A stretch of 64,000 nucleotides of DNA. It comes from Paenibacillus sp. HGH0039 (GTDB taxonomy: Bacteria > Bacillota > Bacilli > Paenibacillales > NBRC-103111). The stretch covers positions 1,024,645-1,088,644 of the forward strand of contig NZ_KE150412.1 in NCBI RefSeq assembly GCF_000411255.1, read 5' to 3'. Made by a program: the position numbers and the translations under genes. Shown piece after piece: positions 35,504 through 45,155 of the stretch; the stretch's first letter is position 1; each line of letters opens with the position of its first letter. Under the pieces are notes generated by a model that did no database searches, had not been told where the DNA came from, and saw nothing but the letters and a program-made list of their open reading frames with translations.

Positions 35504-36796
35504 CTATTCGTTTGTTTCCGTCCAGGCGATTTTGCCGCCTACCATCGTCAGCACCGGCCAGCCTTTCAGCTTCCAGCCCGTGAACGGCGTGTTGCGGCTC
35601 TTGGATAAAAATGCCGCCGGATCCACTTCTTTTTCGGTTTCCAGATCGACCAGTGTAAGGTCCGCGTCGCTTCCAACCTGCAGCCGTCCGGATTCCAGTC
35701 CGAACACTTCGGCCGGTTTGGAAGTCATCCGTTCGATCAGGAAGCCCAGCGACCATTTGCCCGTCGCGACAAACTTTGTATACAAGAGCGGGAAGGCCGT
35801 TTCGAAGCCTACGATCCCGAAAGGCGCAAGCTGCATGCCTTTGGCTTTCTCTTCCTCGCTGTGCGGCGCGTGATCGGTCACGATGATATCGATGGTGCCA
35901 TCCTCCAGCGCCTCGATCACCGCTTCCACGTCCCGCTTGGAGCGCAGGGGCGGGTTCATTTTCCAGTTGGCATCCATGCCCGGAATATCTTCTTCGGAAA
36001 GGAGCAGGTGATGCGGGCATACTTCCGCCGTCACCTTCACGCCGATTTGCTTGCCCAGCCGGATCAGCCGTACGGATTGCTCCGTGCTCACATGGCAGAC
36101 GTGATAGTGCACGCCCGTCGCTTCCGCCAGCAGGATATCGCGGCCTACATGGATCGCCTCCGACTCGTTCGGAATTCCTTTAAGCCCGTTCTTATCGGCG
36201 AACGTCCCTTCATTAACCGGAGCCCCGGCTACCAGCGTCTCGTCCTCGCAGTGGGCGACGATCGGCATGCCGAGCTCAGCCGCCCGCTTCATCGCGTCTT
36301 TCATCATCTGGGCGCTTTGTACCCCGACTCCGTCATCCGTAAACGCCACGACTCCGGCGTCTTTCAAGGCTTCAAAATCGGTGAGTTCACGGCCGAGCTG
36401 GTTGCGGCTGATGCATCCGTAAGGAAGAACTTTCACGCCGTTCCCTTCGTTTTCCGCTTTACCCTGGATGAGCTTAACCGTTTCGACGGTATCGATAACC
36501 GGCTTCGTATTCGGCATGCAGGCGATCGTGGTGTAACCGCCCCGTGCTGCCGATCGCGTTCCGCTAGCTATCGTTTCTTTGTGCTCGAAACCCGGTTCGC
36601 GCAGATGCACATGCATGTCGATAAAGCCCGGAGAAACCAGCTTGCCCGCCGCTTCTAGTACCTCATGTCCGGTTGTGTCCGGCTGCTCCTGTCCGTCTGT
36701 GATCGCCGCGATTTTGCCGTTTTCCACCAGCACATGCCCTGTCGTTTCCTTACCGGAGGCGTCCAGCATTTTTCCGTTTAAGATCCACATTCCCAT
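35504..36796 (-). CDS. pyrC: Dihydroorotase
   Basis: A 430-residue type I amidohydrolase that closes carbamoyl aspartate to dihydroorotate. Zinc-site motifs: GFIDMHVHLREPGFEHKE (His-x-His-Leu-Arg), the lysine or Asn region NQLGRELTDF, VAHCEDE, HVCHVST and the catalytic Asp in IIVTDHAPH. Start ATG 36796 follows GGAGAGG by eight bases; a second ATG two codons later is possible. Downstream of pyrB by 129 bases. Confidence 0.96.
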   Translation of the reverse strand: MGMWILNGKMLDASGKETTGHVLVENGKIAAITDGQEQPDTTGHEVLEAAGKLVSPGFIDMHVHLREPGFEHKETIASGTRSAARGGYTTIACMPNTKPVIDTVETVKLIQGKAENEGNGVKVLPYGCISRNQLGRELTDFEALKDAGVVAFTDDGVGVQSAQMMKDAMKRAAELGMPIVAHCEDETLVAGAPVNEGTFADKNGLKGIPNESEAIHVGRDILLAEATGVHYHVCHVSTEQSVRLIRLGKQIGVKVTAEVCPHHLLLSEEDIPGMDANWKMNPPLRSKRDVEAVIEALEDGTIDIIVTDHAPHSEEEKAKGMQLAPFGIVGFETAFPLLYTKFVATGKWSLGFLIERMTSKPAEVFGLESGRLQVGSDADLTLVDLETEKEVDPAAFLSKSRNTPFTGWKLKGWPVLTMVGGKIAWTETNE

Positions 36797-36925
36797 GCCG
36801 TTGTCCTCTCCTCTATAGAAAAGCGGTTATTTGCTCTCGCCGTTGCCGCTTCTGAATTTATATGTTCAACTTGTCCAAGTCGTTTCCGTTTGCCGGCTGC
36901 TCTTACCGTTCTCTGCAGACCTGCT

Positions 36926-38604
<1,679 letters not shown>

Positions 38605-38621
38605 CTATTCACTTGAAGCCC

Positions 38622-38650
38622 ATTATCCCACTTTCGACAAAAGAAGTCAA
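38622..38650 (-). promoter_or_regulatory. Sigma-A promoter of the pyr operon
   Basis: TTGACT (38650-38645), 17-base spacer, GATAAT (38627-38622) on the minus strand, just before the PyrR-controlled leader. Confidence 0.82.
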
Positions 38651-38808
38651 CCGTAAAAAAACATGCTTTTACGCGTTTCTCCGCGTGTTTACCCCTGTTA
38701 TTTTAATGTTATCCTGCGTATCCTGTCGTTTTTTCGGACAATCTATCGCGTAAGCGCTTTTCATCTGCTATGATGATAAGGATAACGTACCCCAGGAGGA
38801 GTGGAAGT

Positions 38809-39519
38809 ATGACACAGATGAATACCGAAGAAATTATCCAGTTTATTAAGACCAGCCAAAAGAAGACACCCGTGAAAGTATATGTAAAAGGAAACCTGGA
38901 AGCCGTTGATTTCGGAACGGGCATCCAATCCTTCATTTCCGGTAAAAGCGGTGTCCTGTTCGGCGAGTGGACGGATATCCAGGCCATTATCGAATCCAAT
39001 CAGCAGAACATAGAAGATTATGTGGTCGAGTCCGACCGCCGCAACTCCGCCATTCCTCTTCTTGACCTGAAAGGCATCAACGCGCGTATCGAGCCTGGCT
39101 CCATCATCCGCGACAAAGTCTCCATCGGCAACAACGCCGTTATTATGATGGGCGCGGTTATCAATATCGGCGCTTCCATCGGCGAAGGCACGATGATCGA
39201 CATGAACGCCATCCTCGGCGGACGCGCTCAAATCGGCAACATGTGCCACATCGGTGCCGGAGCGGTTGTAGCCGGAGTGATCGAACCTCCTTCCGCACAG
39301 CCTTGCGTAGTCGAAGACGATGTTCTTGTCGGCGCTAACGCCGTTATTCTCGAAGGCGTGCGCATCGGTCAAGGTTCCGTCGTGGCCGCGGGTGCCGTTG
39401 TAGTGGAAGATGTGCCTGAATTCACGGTCGTAGCCGGTACGCCTGCCCGTGTCATCAAGAAAGTCGACGACAAAACGAAATCCAAAACGGAAATTTTGAA
39501 AGAGCTTCGCGAGCTGTAA
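38809..39519 (+). CDS. dapH: Tetrahydrodipicolinate N-acetyltransferase
   Basis: A 236-residue left-handed beta-helix acyltransferase that acetylates tetrahydrodipicolinate with acetyl-CoA, opening the acetylated branch to diaminopimelate and lysine. It matches Bacillus DapH (YkuQ) along the whole length: [19 protein letters not shown]-type ([20 protein letters not shown], in part), hexapeptide turns from about residue 95 ([20 protein letters not shown]) and [19 protein letters not shown] at the end. ATG 38809 follows CAGGAGGAG; the frame opens at 38770. Divergent from the pyr operon and followed by dapL. Confidence 0.95.
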   Translation: MTQMNTEEIIQFIKTSQKKTPVKVYVKGNLEAVDFGTGIQSFISGKSGVLFGEWTDIQAIIESNQQNIEDYVVESDRRNSAIPLLDLKGINARIEPGSIIRDKVSIGNNAVIMMGAVINIGASIGEGTMIDMNAILGGRAQIGNMCHIGAGAVVAGVIEPPSAQPCVVEDDVLVGANAVILEGVRIGQGSVVAAGAVVVEDVPEFTVVAGTPARVIKKVDDKTKSKTEILKELREL

Positions 39520-39619
39520 ACCCGGCGGGTTTTCCGTTCACGTTCCGCTTGTACATAAAAAGAACAACACCGGCATGCGCGCATCCTTCCTGAAGGCAGG
39601 CGGACTGCCGCTGCTGTTT

Positions 39620-39650
39620 GGCCCAGCGCTTCCGGCGCCGGGCCCTTTTT
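39620..39650 (+). terminator. Hairpin with T run between dapH and dapL
   Basis: GGCCC and GCGC pair with GGCGC and GGGCC, then five T. Could end dapH mRNA partly or act as an attenuator for dapL; 46 bases before the dapL start. Confidence 0.65.
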
Positions 39651-39695
39651 CAATCCAGCGGATGTACATTCAAACGAAAGAAGGAGAGAACGACT

Positions 39696-40961
39696 GTGAC
39701 CAGCCCGTTTATTGAACTGCGGCGCCAGCTTCACCGGATACCCGAGCCGGGTTTCCAGGAATTTAAAACCCAGCGCATGCTCCTCGATTATTTGCAAACT
39801 CTGCCCCAGGAACGGATGGAAATCCGCACGTGGCGCACCGGCATTCTGGTGTATATCAAAGGGACGAATCCTTCCAAACGCTTCGGATACCGGGCCGATA
39901 TGGACGGCCTGCCGATCCCGGAAGAAACCGGCTATCCGTTTCAGTCCGAGCATCCCGGATATATGCATGCCTGCGGGCATGATGTGCACATGTCCATCGG
40001 CGCCGGTCTTGTGACGCAGTTCGCTCAGCGCCCGATGAAAGACGACCTCGTCGTCGTGTTCCAGCCCGCGGAAGAAGGTCCCGGAGGAGCGCTGCCTATG
40101 CTGGCCTCCGCCGAACTAAGCGACTGGATGCCGGAGCAGATGGTCGGCCTTCATATCGCGCCGGAGTATCCGGTCGGCACCATCGCGGTCAGACCCGGCA
40201 TCTTGTTCGCTAATACGTCCGAGCTGTTTATCGACCTTAAGGGCAAGGGAGGCCATGCGGCGTATCCGCACCTCTCCAACGACATGGTGGTCGCCGCTTC
40301 CCAGCTTGTCGGACAGCTTCACACGATTGTGTCGCGCAACATCAATCCTCTCGACTCGGCCGTTGTCACGATCGGCAAAATGAGTGCGGGCACCAAGCAG
40401 AACATCATCGCCGAGAACGCCCGGCTGGAAGGCACGATCCGCACGCTCTCCGCCGAATCGATGCAGCTGATTAAAACAAGAATCGAAGGAATCGTTCGCG
40501 GTATCGAATCTTCATTCGACTGCACGGCGTCCATTGATTGGGGCTCCAATTACCTTCAAGTGTATAACAATGAAGCGCTGACGCTGGAATTTATGGACTG
40601 GCTGCAAAAAACGGGTACAGCCGCTGGAGCCGGCGTGTCCGGCGGTTCCTTAGCTGACAAATCCCCAACCGGCACCGTTTACGGCTCGGAATCTGCCGAA
40701 GCTGGCCAGGCGCAAGCAGGAAGCCCTTCCTCCTGGTCCGAGCCGCAGATCCCCGTCCGTCTGTACGAATGCACAGAGGCGATGACGGGTGAGGATTTCG
40801 GTTATTTCCTGGAGAAAATCCCGGGCTTTATGTTCTGGCTGGGCGCCGAAACGCCTTACGGCCTCCATCACGCCCGCATTGAACCCGATGAAAGAGCCAT
40901 CGGTGTAGCCATCCGGACGGTGGACAGCTACCTCCGCTGGAAATCCGCGCAGTCCGGTTAA
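39696..40961 (+). CDS. dapL: N-acetyldiaminopimelate deacetylase
   Basis: A 421-residue M20-family amidohydrolase (YkuR type), which removes acetate from N-acetyl-LL-diaminopimelate to give LL-diaminopimelate. Metal ligands: Cys93 and His95 in MHACGHDVH, the Glu pair in QPAEEGPGG (about 126-127), His153 in GLHIAPEYP, and the distal His in [10 protein letters not shown]. subtilis YkuR has about 374 residues; here a Ser/Gly/Ala-rich insert of about 44 residues (308-351) stands just before [16 protein letters not shown] 39696 follows AAGGAG by nine bases; the longer frame to 39618 has no ribosome site and crosses the hairpin. Confidence 0.92.
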   Translation: MTSPFIELRRQLHRIPEPGFQEFKTQRMLLDYLQTLPQERMEIRTWRTGILVYIKGTNPSKRFGYRADMDGLPIPEETGYPFQSEHPGYMHACGHDVHMSIGAGLVTQFAQRPMKDDLVVVFQPAEEGPGGALPMLASAELSDWMPEQMVGLHIAPEYPVGTIAVRPGILFANTSELFIDLKGKGGHAAYPHLSNDMVVAASQLVGQLHTIVSRNINPLDSAVVTIGKMSAGTKQNIIAENARLEGTIRTLSAESMQLIKTRIEGIVRGIESSFDCTASIDWGSNYLQVYNNEALTLEFMDWLQKTGTAAGAGVSGGSLADKSPTGTVYGSESAEAGQAQAGSPSSWSEPQIPVRLYECTEAMTGEDFGYFLEKIPGFMFWLGAETPYGLHHARIEPDERAIGVAIRTVDSYLRWKSAQSG

Positions 40962-41018
40962 AAAAATCCCCTTTATCTCCCCTCTGCCAGGCAGCGGGTT
41001 GGATAAAGGGGATTTTTT
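40961..41018. terminator. Bidirectional terminator between dapL and patA
   Basis: AAAAAATCCCCTTTATC / GATAAAGGGGATTTTTT, a 17-bp stem with a 24-base loop, between convergent genes. Confidence 0.88.
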
Positions 41019-41037
41019 ATAGGCACGCGGCGGGAGA

Positions 41038-42201
41038 TCAGCTCCGGTCGAGTTTGCGGATGAAGGCCTCCAGCCGGTCCAGCGCTCCGTCGAGTACCTC
41101 CTGCGAATACGCGTACGACAGCCGGATGTAACCTTCGCCCAGCGGTGAGAACGCGTCTCCCGGAACGACCGCGACCCGCTGCTCTTCCAGCAGCCTGTAA
41201 GCGAACTGTTCCGAACCTAGCCCGAACCGGGCAATTGAAGGGAACAGGTAGAAAGCTCCCTGTGGTTTAACGGCTTCCAGTCCCATCGCCTGGAGCCGGC
41301 CGTACACGTGCTCCAGCCTGTTCTCGTAGGCCTGGCGCATCGGAAGAGCATCGTCACGACCCGCGGTGAGCGCCTCGACAGCCGCATACTGCGAGATGGA
41401 GCTTGCGCAGGTGACGTTGTACTGGTGCACCTTGACCATGTGCTGGGTCAAGGTTTCCGGGGCAAACGTAAAACCGATCCGCCAGCCAGTCATGGAATGG
41501 GATTTCGACAAACCGTTGATTACGATCGTCTTCTCTCTCATGCCCGGCAGGGCGGCAATGGAAGCGTGCTCGGCTCCGTACACCAGCTCGCTGTAAATCT
41601 CATCGGAAATGACATAGAGGTTCCGGCTTCCCAGAAGAGCTGCCAGCTCGGCCAGTTCCGCCTTGGTCATGATCTGCCCCGTCGGATTGCTCGGATAGCC
41701 GAGAACGACGCAGCGTGTCCGCTCCGTCAGATGAGGCTCCAGAGCGGCTGCGGTCATCTTAAACTCGTAAGGCCGCGTGTCCACATAAACGGGCACTCCG
41801 CCGCACAGCCGGATCAGCGGTTCGTAGCCCGGATAAATCGGCCCGGGCAAAATAACTTCCGCTCCCGGCGTCAAAATGGTCCTTAGCGTAATGTCGAGCG
41901 CCTCGCTTGCCCCCGTCGTCACGATGACTTCGCTGCCCCCATCGTAGGACAGCCCGTATTTGGAGCCGACAAAGTCCGCCGCGGCTTTTCTAAGCTCCGG
42001 AAGTCCGGCATTGGGCGTGTACACCGTCCTGCCCGCCTGGAGCGCTTTCTGCGCGGCCTCCACAATATGGGCGGGCGTCGGAAAGTCCGGCTGTCCCATC
42101 GTTAGAGCCAGTGCGTCCGGCATTGCCGCGACTTTATTCGCAATTTTACGGATACCTGAAATTTGAATTTCTTTTACCTGCGGATTAATGATTGGTTGCA
42201 T
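41038..42201 (-). CDS. patA: N-acetyl-LL-diaminopimelate aminotransferase
   Basis: A 387-residue class I aminotransferase resembling B. subtilis PatA, which transfers the amino group from glutamate to N-acetyl-2-amino-6-oxopimelate, the middle step of the acetylated diaminopimelate branch. Signs: ISGIRKIANKVA at the start, YTPNAGLPELRKA, YPSNPTGQ, SDEIYSELVYG, and the PLP lysine in INGLSKSHSMTGWRIGF (near 233). Its position beside dapH and dapL supports this role over a general aminotransferase. ATG 42201 follows GAGAGGGGAAG. Convergent with dapL across a shared terminator. Confidence 0.9.
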   Translation of the reverse strand: MQPIINPQVKEIQISGIRKIANKVAAMPDALALTMGQPDFPTPAHIVEAAQKALQAGRTVYTPNAGLPELRKAAADFVGSKYGLSYDGGSEVIVTTGASEALDITLRTILTPGAEVILPGPIYPGYEPLIRLCGGVPVYVDTRPYEFKMTAAALEPHLTERTRCVVLGYPSNPTGQIMTKAELAELAALLGSRNLYVISDEIYSELVYGAEHASIAALPGMREKTIVINGLSKSHSMTGWRIGFTFAPETLTQHMVKVHQYNVTCASSISQYAAVEALTAGRDDALPMRQAYENRLEHVYGRLQAMGLEAVKPQGAFYLFPSIARFGLGSEQFAYRLLEEQRVAVVPGDAFSPLGEGYIRLSYAYSQEVLDGALDRLEAFIRKLDRS

Positions 42202-42239
42202 ACCGAATGCTTCCCCTCTCCAAAGGTTCGCTTAGTTTT

Positions 42240-42270
42240 AAAAAAGAGGGACCGGCTTCCGCCTGTCCCT
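42240..42270 (-). terminator. Terminator of lspA-rluD operon
   Basis: Minus strand AGGGAC / GTCCCT hairpin with extra inner pairs, then a T run, nine bases after the rluD-like stop. Confidence 0.8.
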
Positions 42271-42278
42271 GATTGTCC

Positions 42279-43244
42279 TTACAGATTGCGCAGACGGTGC
42301 AAAAGATCCGCCATATCCTCCGGAATCGGCGCCTCGAATTCGAGCCGTTCTCCTGTCCGCGGATGGGTAAAACCGAGAATCTGCGCGTGAAGCGCTTGAC
42401 CGTCCATGGTCATCCCCTTGCTGCGGCCGTAGGACGGGTCTCCGACGAGCGGATGCCCGATGAACTTGAGGTGGACCCGGATCTGATGAGTCCGGCCTGT
42501 TTCAAGTTTAAGCTCCACCAGCGTATACCCGTCAAAGCGCTCCAATACGGCAAAATGCGTGACCGCGTGTTTGGAGTTTTTGTCCGTCACCGTGTACAGC
42601 TTGCGGTCATAGCTGTCCCGGCCGATCGGGGCGTCAATCGTTCCGTGGTCGTGCTGCAAATTCCCGTGGACAAGCGCCACATATTTGCGGGTCACGCTGT
42701 GCTCCTTAAGCTGCTCGGCCAGACTTGCATGGGCCTGATCGTTTTTGGCGATCATCAGCAATCCGGAAGTGTCCTTGTCGATGCGGTGAACGATGCCCGG
42801 TCTCATAACCCCGTTGATGCCCGACAAGTCTTTGCAGTGATGCATCAGCGCATTCACCAGCGTACCGCTGTAATGACCGGGAGCCGGATGCACCACCAGT
42901 CCGCGCGGCTTGTTGATCACGATGACGTCCCCGTCTTCGTAAACGACATCCAGGGGGATGTTTTCCGCGGCGATATCCAGCGGTTCGGGATCCGGAATGG
43001 CAAGATCGACGACCTGCCCTTCGGACAGCTTGTAGTTAGGCTTTACGTTCCGGCCGTCCACCCGGGCATGACCGTCTCTAATCCACTGCTGAATTTGCGT
43101 ACGCGACACTCCGTCCAAGGCATCGGACAGAAGCTTGTCGATTCTCTCGCCGTTCTGCTCGGCCTCGACCTGCCAGCGCGTCGGTTCGCTTTCCGTTTCG
43201 TCCATTCCGTTTTGTTCCAACTCATAGTTGTTTTGTTCGCTCAT
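42279..43244 (-). CDS. ylyB: RluA/RluD family pseudouridine synthase (YlyB type)
   Basis: A 321-residue RNA-modifying enzyme. An S4 domain (about residues 30-80, ERIDKLLSDALDGVSRTQIQ) precedes the synthase domain with the catalytic Asp in GIVHRIDKDTSGLLMIAKN (near 151), plus VHPAPGHYSGTLVNALMHHC and KLETGRTHQIRVHL. It would isomerise uridines in 23S rRNA. Its start overlaps the lspA stop by four bases, so the two are coupled. B. subtilis YlyB has the same place after lspA. Confidence 0.93.
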   Translation of the reverse strand: MSEQNNYELEQNGMDETESEPTRWQVEAEQNGERIDKLLSDALDGVSRTQIQQWIRDGHARVDGRNVKPNYKLSEGQVVDLAIPDPEPLDIAAENIPLDVVYEDGDVIVINKPRGLVVHPAPGHYSGTLVNALMHHCKDLSGINGVMRPGIVHRIDKDTSGLLMIAKNDQAHASLAEQLKEHSVTRKYVALVHGNLQHDHGTIDAPIGRDSYDRKLYTVTDKNSKHAVTHFAVLERFDGYTLVELKLETGRTHQIRVHLKFIGHPLVGDPSYGRSKGMTMDGQALHAQILGFTHPRTGERLEFEAPIPEDMADLLHRLRNL

Positions 43245-43738
43245 GATGCCGTCCCTCTTTTTTCATTTTTCCAGCTGATGATCGAATCGATAAAAATTAG
43301 AATGACGCCGATGACGATCGCGGAGTCCGCCACGTTAAAGATCGGATAAATGTAGTCGACCGCTTTGCCGAAAAAGGAAAACTGAAAATGCAGTTGAAGG
43401 AAATCGACAACCTCGCCGAAAAGAAGACGGTCCAGAAAATTTCCTACCGCGCCTCCCAAAAGCAGAGCGAGCGCCAGCGACATCAGCTTCTGCCCCGCTT
43501 TACGGGTCCTGTTGAGATACAAAACGACTCCAACGACGATTATCAAAGTAGCCAGGATGAAAAACCAGCGCTGGTCCTGCAAAATTCCGAAAGCGGCGCC
43601 GCGGTTGCGGTGCGAAGTCAGCTGGAAAAACTCGCCGATCACCGGAATGGAGTCATGCAGCGGAATGTTTTTAACCACGAGCCATTTGGTCCCCTGATCA
43701 ATCAAAAAGACGATAAGTGCAAGTAAATAATAATACAA
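43241..43738 (-). CDS. lspA: Signal peptidase II
   Basis: A 165-residue membrane aspartyl peptidase with four helices that cleaves lipoprotein signal peptides before the lipid-modified Cys. Catalytic aspartates lie in GNFLDRLLFGEVVDFL (near 109) and FNVADSAI (near 137); LTSHRNRGAAFG and IDQGTKWLVV are conserved. At least two lipoproteins in this window (SOD and the RND adaptor) are its likely clients. The start codon is ATG 43738 with GAGGAGG before it. Confidence 0.95.
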   Translation of the reverse strand: MYYYLLALIVFLIDQGTKWLVVKNIPLHDSIPVIGEFFQLTSHRNRGAAFGILQDQRWFFILATLIIVVGVVLYLNRTRKAGQKLMSLALALLLGGAVGNFLDRLLFGEVVDFLQLHFQFSFFGKAVDYIYPIFNVADSAIVIGVILIFIDSIISWKNEKRGTAS

Positions 43739-43880
43739 ACGGGATTCCTCCTCTGACGACGGCTTGTCGCGTGTCGCCCGTTAAACGTTTGGCTGCGGTG
43801 CTTTCATTTTCCACACTAAAAAAGGGAGCCTTCGTACACCCTATTGCTGCAGGCCACCTTCCGAAGGGAGATGTACCCCC

Positions 43881-44618
43881 ATGCGTATACTGACTTCCAA
43901 TCAAACGGATCAACTCAGACAGCAGCTTCTAATTGAAAAAAAAGAACTTAAAGAGCAGTTGGAGCTCGACGAACACTTCGGAATGTCCCAGGCCATGGGC
44001 GAGAACACCGGAGAGTTGTCCACGTACGACAATCATCCCGCCGATCTGGGAACGGAAATGTTCGAGCGGGAAAAAGACATCGCTCTGCTTGAAAATGCCG
44101 AACGTCATCTCGATCAGGTCAATCTCGCACTGGAAAGGCTGGCTGCCGGCACCTACGGGATTTGCATCGAGTGCGGCAGAACCATTCCCTACGAGCGTTT
44201 AAGCGCTATTCCGACAACCCAGTACTGCCTGGAGCATGTGCCTAACCGGCACGCATCCGACAGAAGACCGGTGGAAGAGGAATTTCTTGCTCCGCCTTTC
44301 GGACGAACCAGTCTGGACGAACGCTCGGACCAAAATCAGTTTGACGGCGAAGACGCCTGGCAGATCGTGGAAAGCTGGGGCAATTCCGACTCTCCCGCCA
44401 TGGCGGAAGATCCGAACGTAGGCGATTATAATGCCGTGTACGTCGAGGCAGACGAGCTTGACGGCTATGTGGAACCGTTCGAAAGCTTCCTTGCCACCGA
44501 TATTTACGGCAATCATGTATCCGTTATTCGCAATAAAGCCTATCGCTCTTATATGGATAATCAAGAAGGAGATCCTCTTCTTGAGCCGGATTATACATCG
44601 GAAGAAACGCAGAGCTGA
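43881..44618 (+). CDS. TraR/DksA zinc-finger protein, YteA/YlyA family
   Basis: A 245-residue protein. Residues 1-80 form a helical hairpin (LLIEKKELKEQLELDEHFG, then ELSTYDNHPADLGTEMFEREKDI) and residues 94-125 the DksA/TraR zinc finger GTYGICIECGRTIPYERL with a third Cys in TTQYCLEH. The C-terminal half is acidic. Family members in Bacilli (YteA, YlyA) are sporulation-linked and thought to bind RNA polymerase; B. subtilis ylyA stands at this same place beside lspA. Here the gene is on the opposite strand to lspA, unlike that arrangement. ATG 43881 follows GAAGGGAG. Confidence 0.85.
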   Translation: MRILTSNQTDQLRQQLLIEKKELKEQLELDEHFGMSQAMGENTGELSTYDNHPADLGTEMFEREKDIALLENAERHLDQVNLALERLAAGTYGICIECGRTIPYERLSAIPTTQYCLEHVPNRHASDRRPVEEEFLAPPFGRTSLDERSDQNQFDGEDAWQIVESWGNSDSPAMAEDPNVGDYNAVYVEADELDGYVEPFESFLATDIYGNHVSVIRNKAYRSYMDNQEGDPLLEPDYTSEETQS

Positions 44619-44638
44619 ACAAGCGGCTCTGCGTTTTC
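44607..44638 (+). terminator. Terminator of the YteA-type gene
   Basis: ACGCAGAGC / GCTCTGCGT hairpin then TTT, overlapping the stop codon region. Confidence 0.78.
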
Positions 44639-44655
44639 CTTTGTAACGCGCCCGG

Positions 44656-45087
44656 TTAATAAAACCGGCGCCCTTCCAGCTGAAACTGGACATACTCCAC
44701 GAGGTCCGCAATGTAGGTGCCGATAATGGGCAAGTTCAAAGCGCCCAGAGCTTTCAGTGCGTAGAGAATGGTGCCGGCGAATACGGTAATGCCGAGACCG
44801 AGCCCCACTCCTCTGGAAATCCCCGCTATGAGATTCGCGAAAATGAGTCTGCGCGGCTTGTTCATCAGCGTCACGTAATCGGCAATTTGCGTCCGTTCGA
44901 TATTGGCCGCTATTTCGGTTACTTTCTCATGGATATGATGAATGAGCCGCTTTTCCTCATCGCCCGTGAGGGCGGCGTTGGTTGGCAAATCCGGGTGCTC
45001 AAGCTCCGCATGCTCCTCCGGAGCCCGGGCCTTAACGGGTTGGTTCCGTTCATTCCATTCGTTCCGTTCTTCGTTCAGGTTATCCAT
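44656..45087 (-). CDS. DUF5665 membrane protein
   Basis: A 143-residue protein. An acidic, charged N-terminus (residues 1-60) precedes an amphipathic helix and ADYVTLMNKPRRLIFANLIAGISRG, followed by two hydrophobic segments (about 92-112 and 116-130), as in DUF5665 family proteins. Function is unknown. It follows ileS by 68 bases in the same direction and is probably read with it; the convergent YteA-type gene ends 37 bases beyond its stop. Confidence 0.75.
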   Translation of the reverse strand: MDNLNEERNEWNERNQPVKARAPEEHAELEHPDLPTNAALTGDEEKRLIHHIHEKVTEIAANIERTQIADYVTLMNKPRRLIFANLIAGISRGVGLGLGITVFAGTILYALKALGALNLPIIGTYIADLVEYVQFQLEGRRFY

Positions 45088-45155
45088 GAAATCGCTCCTG
45101 CAGATTTGGTATCCCCTATCTCCACACGGCGGCGAATTCCATTACCTGGGCTGCG

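Noticed and set aside
34245-35873. A 542-codon plus-strand frame opposite carA and the end of pyrC
   Set aside because: It crosses two known genes on the other strand and shows no domain.
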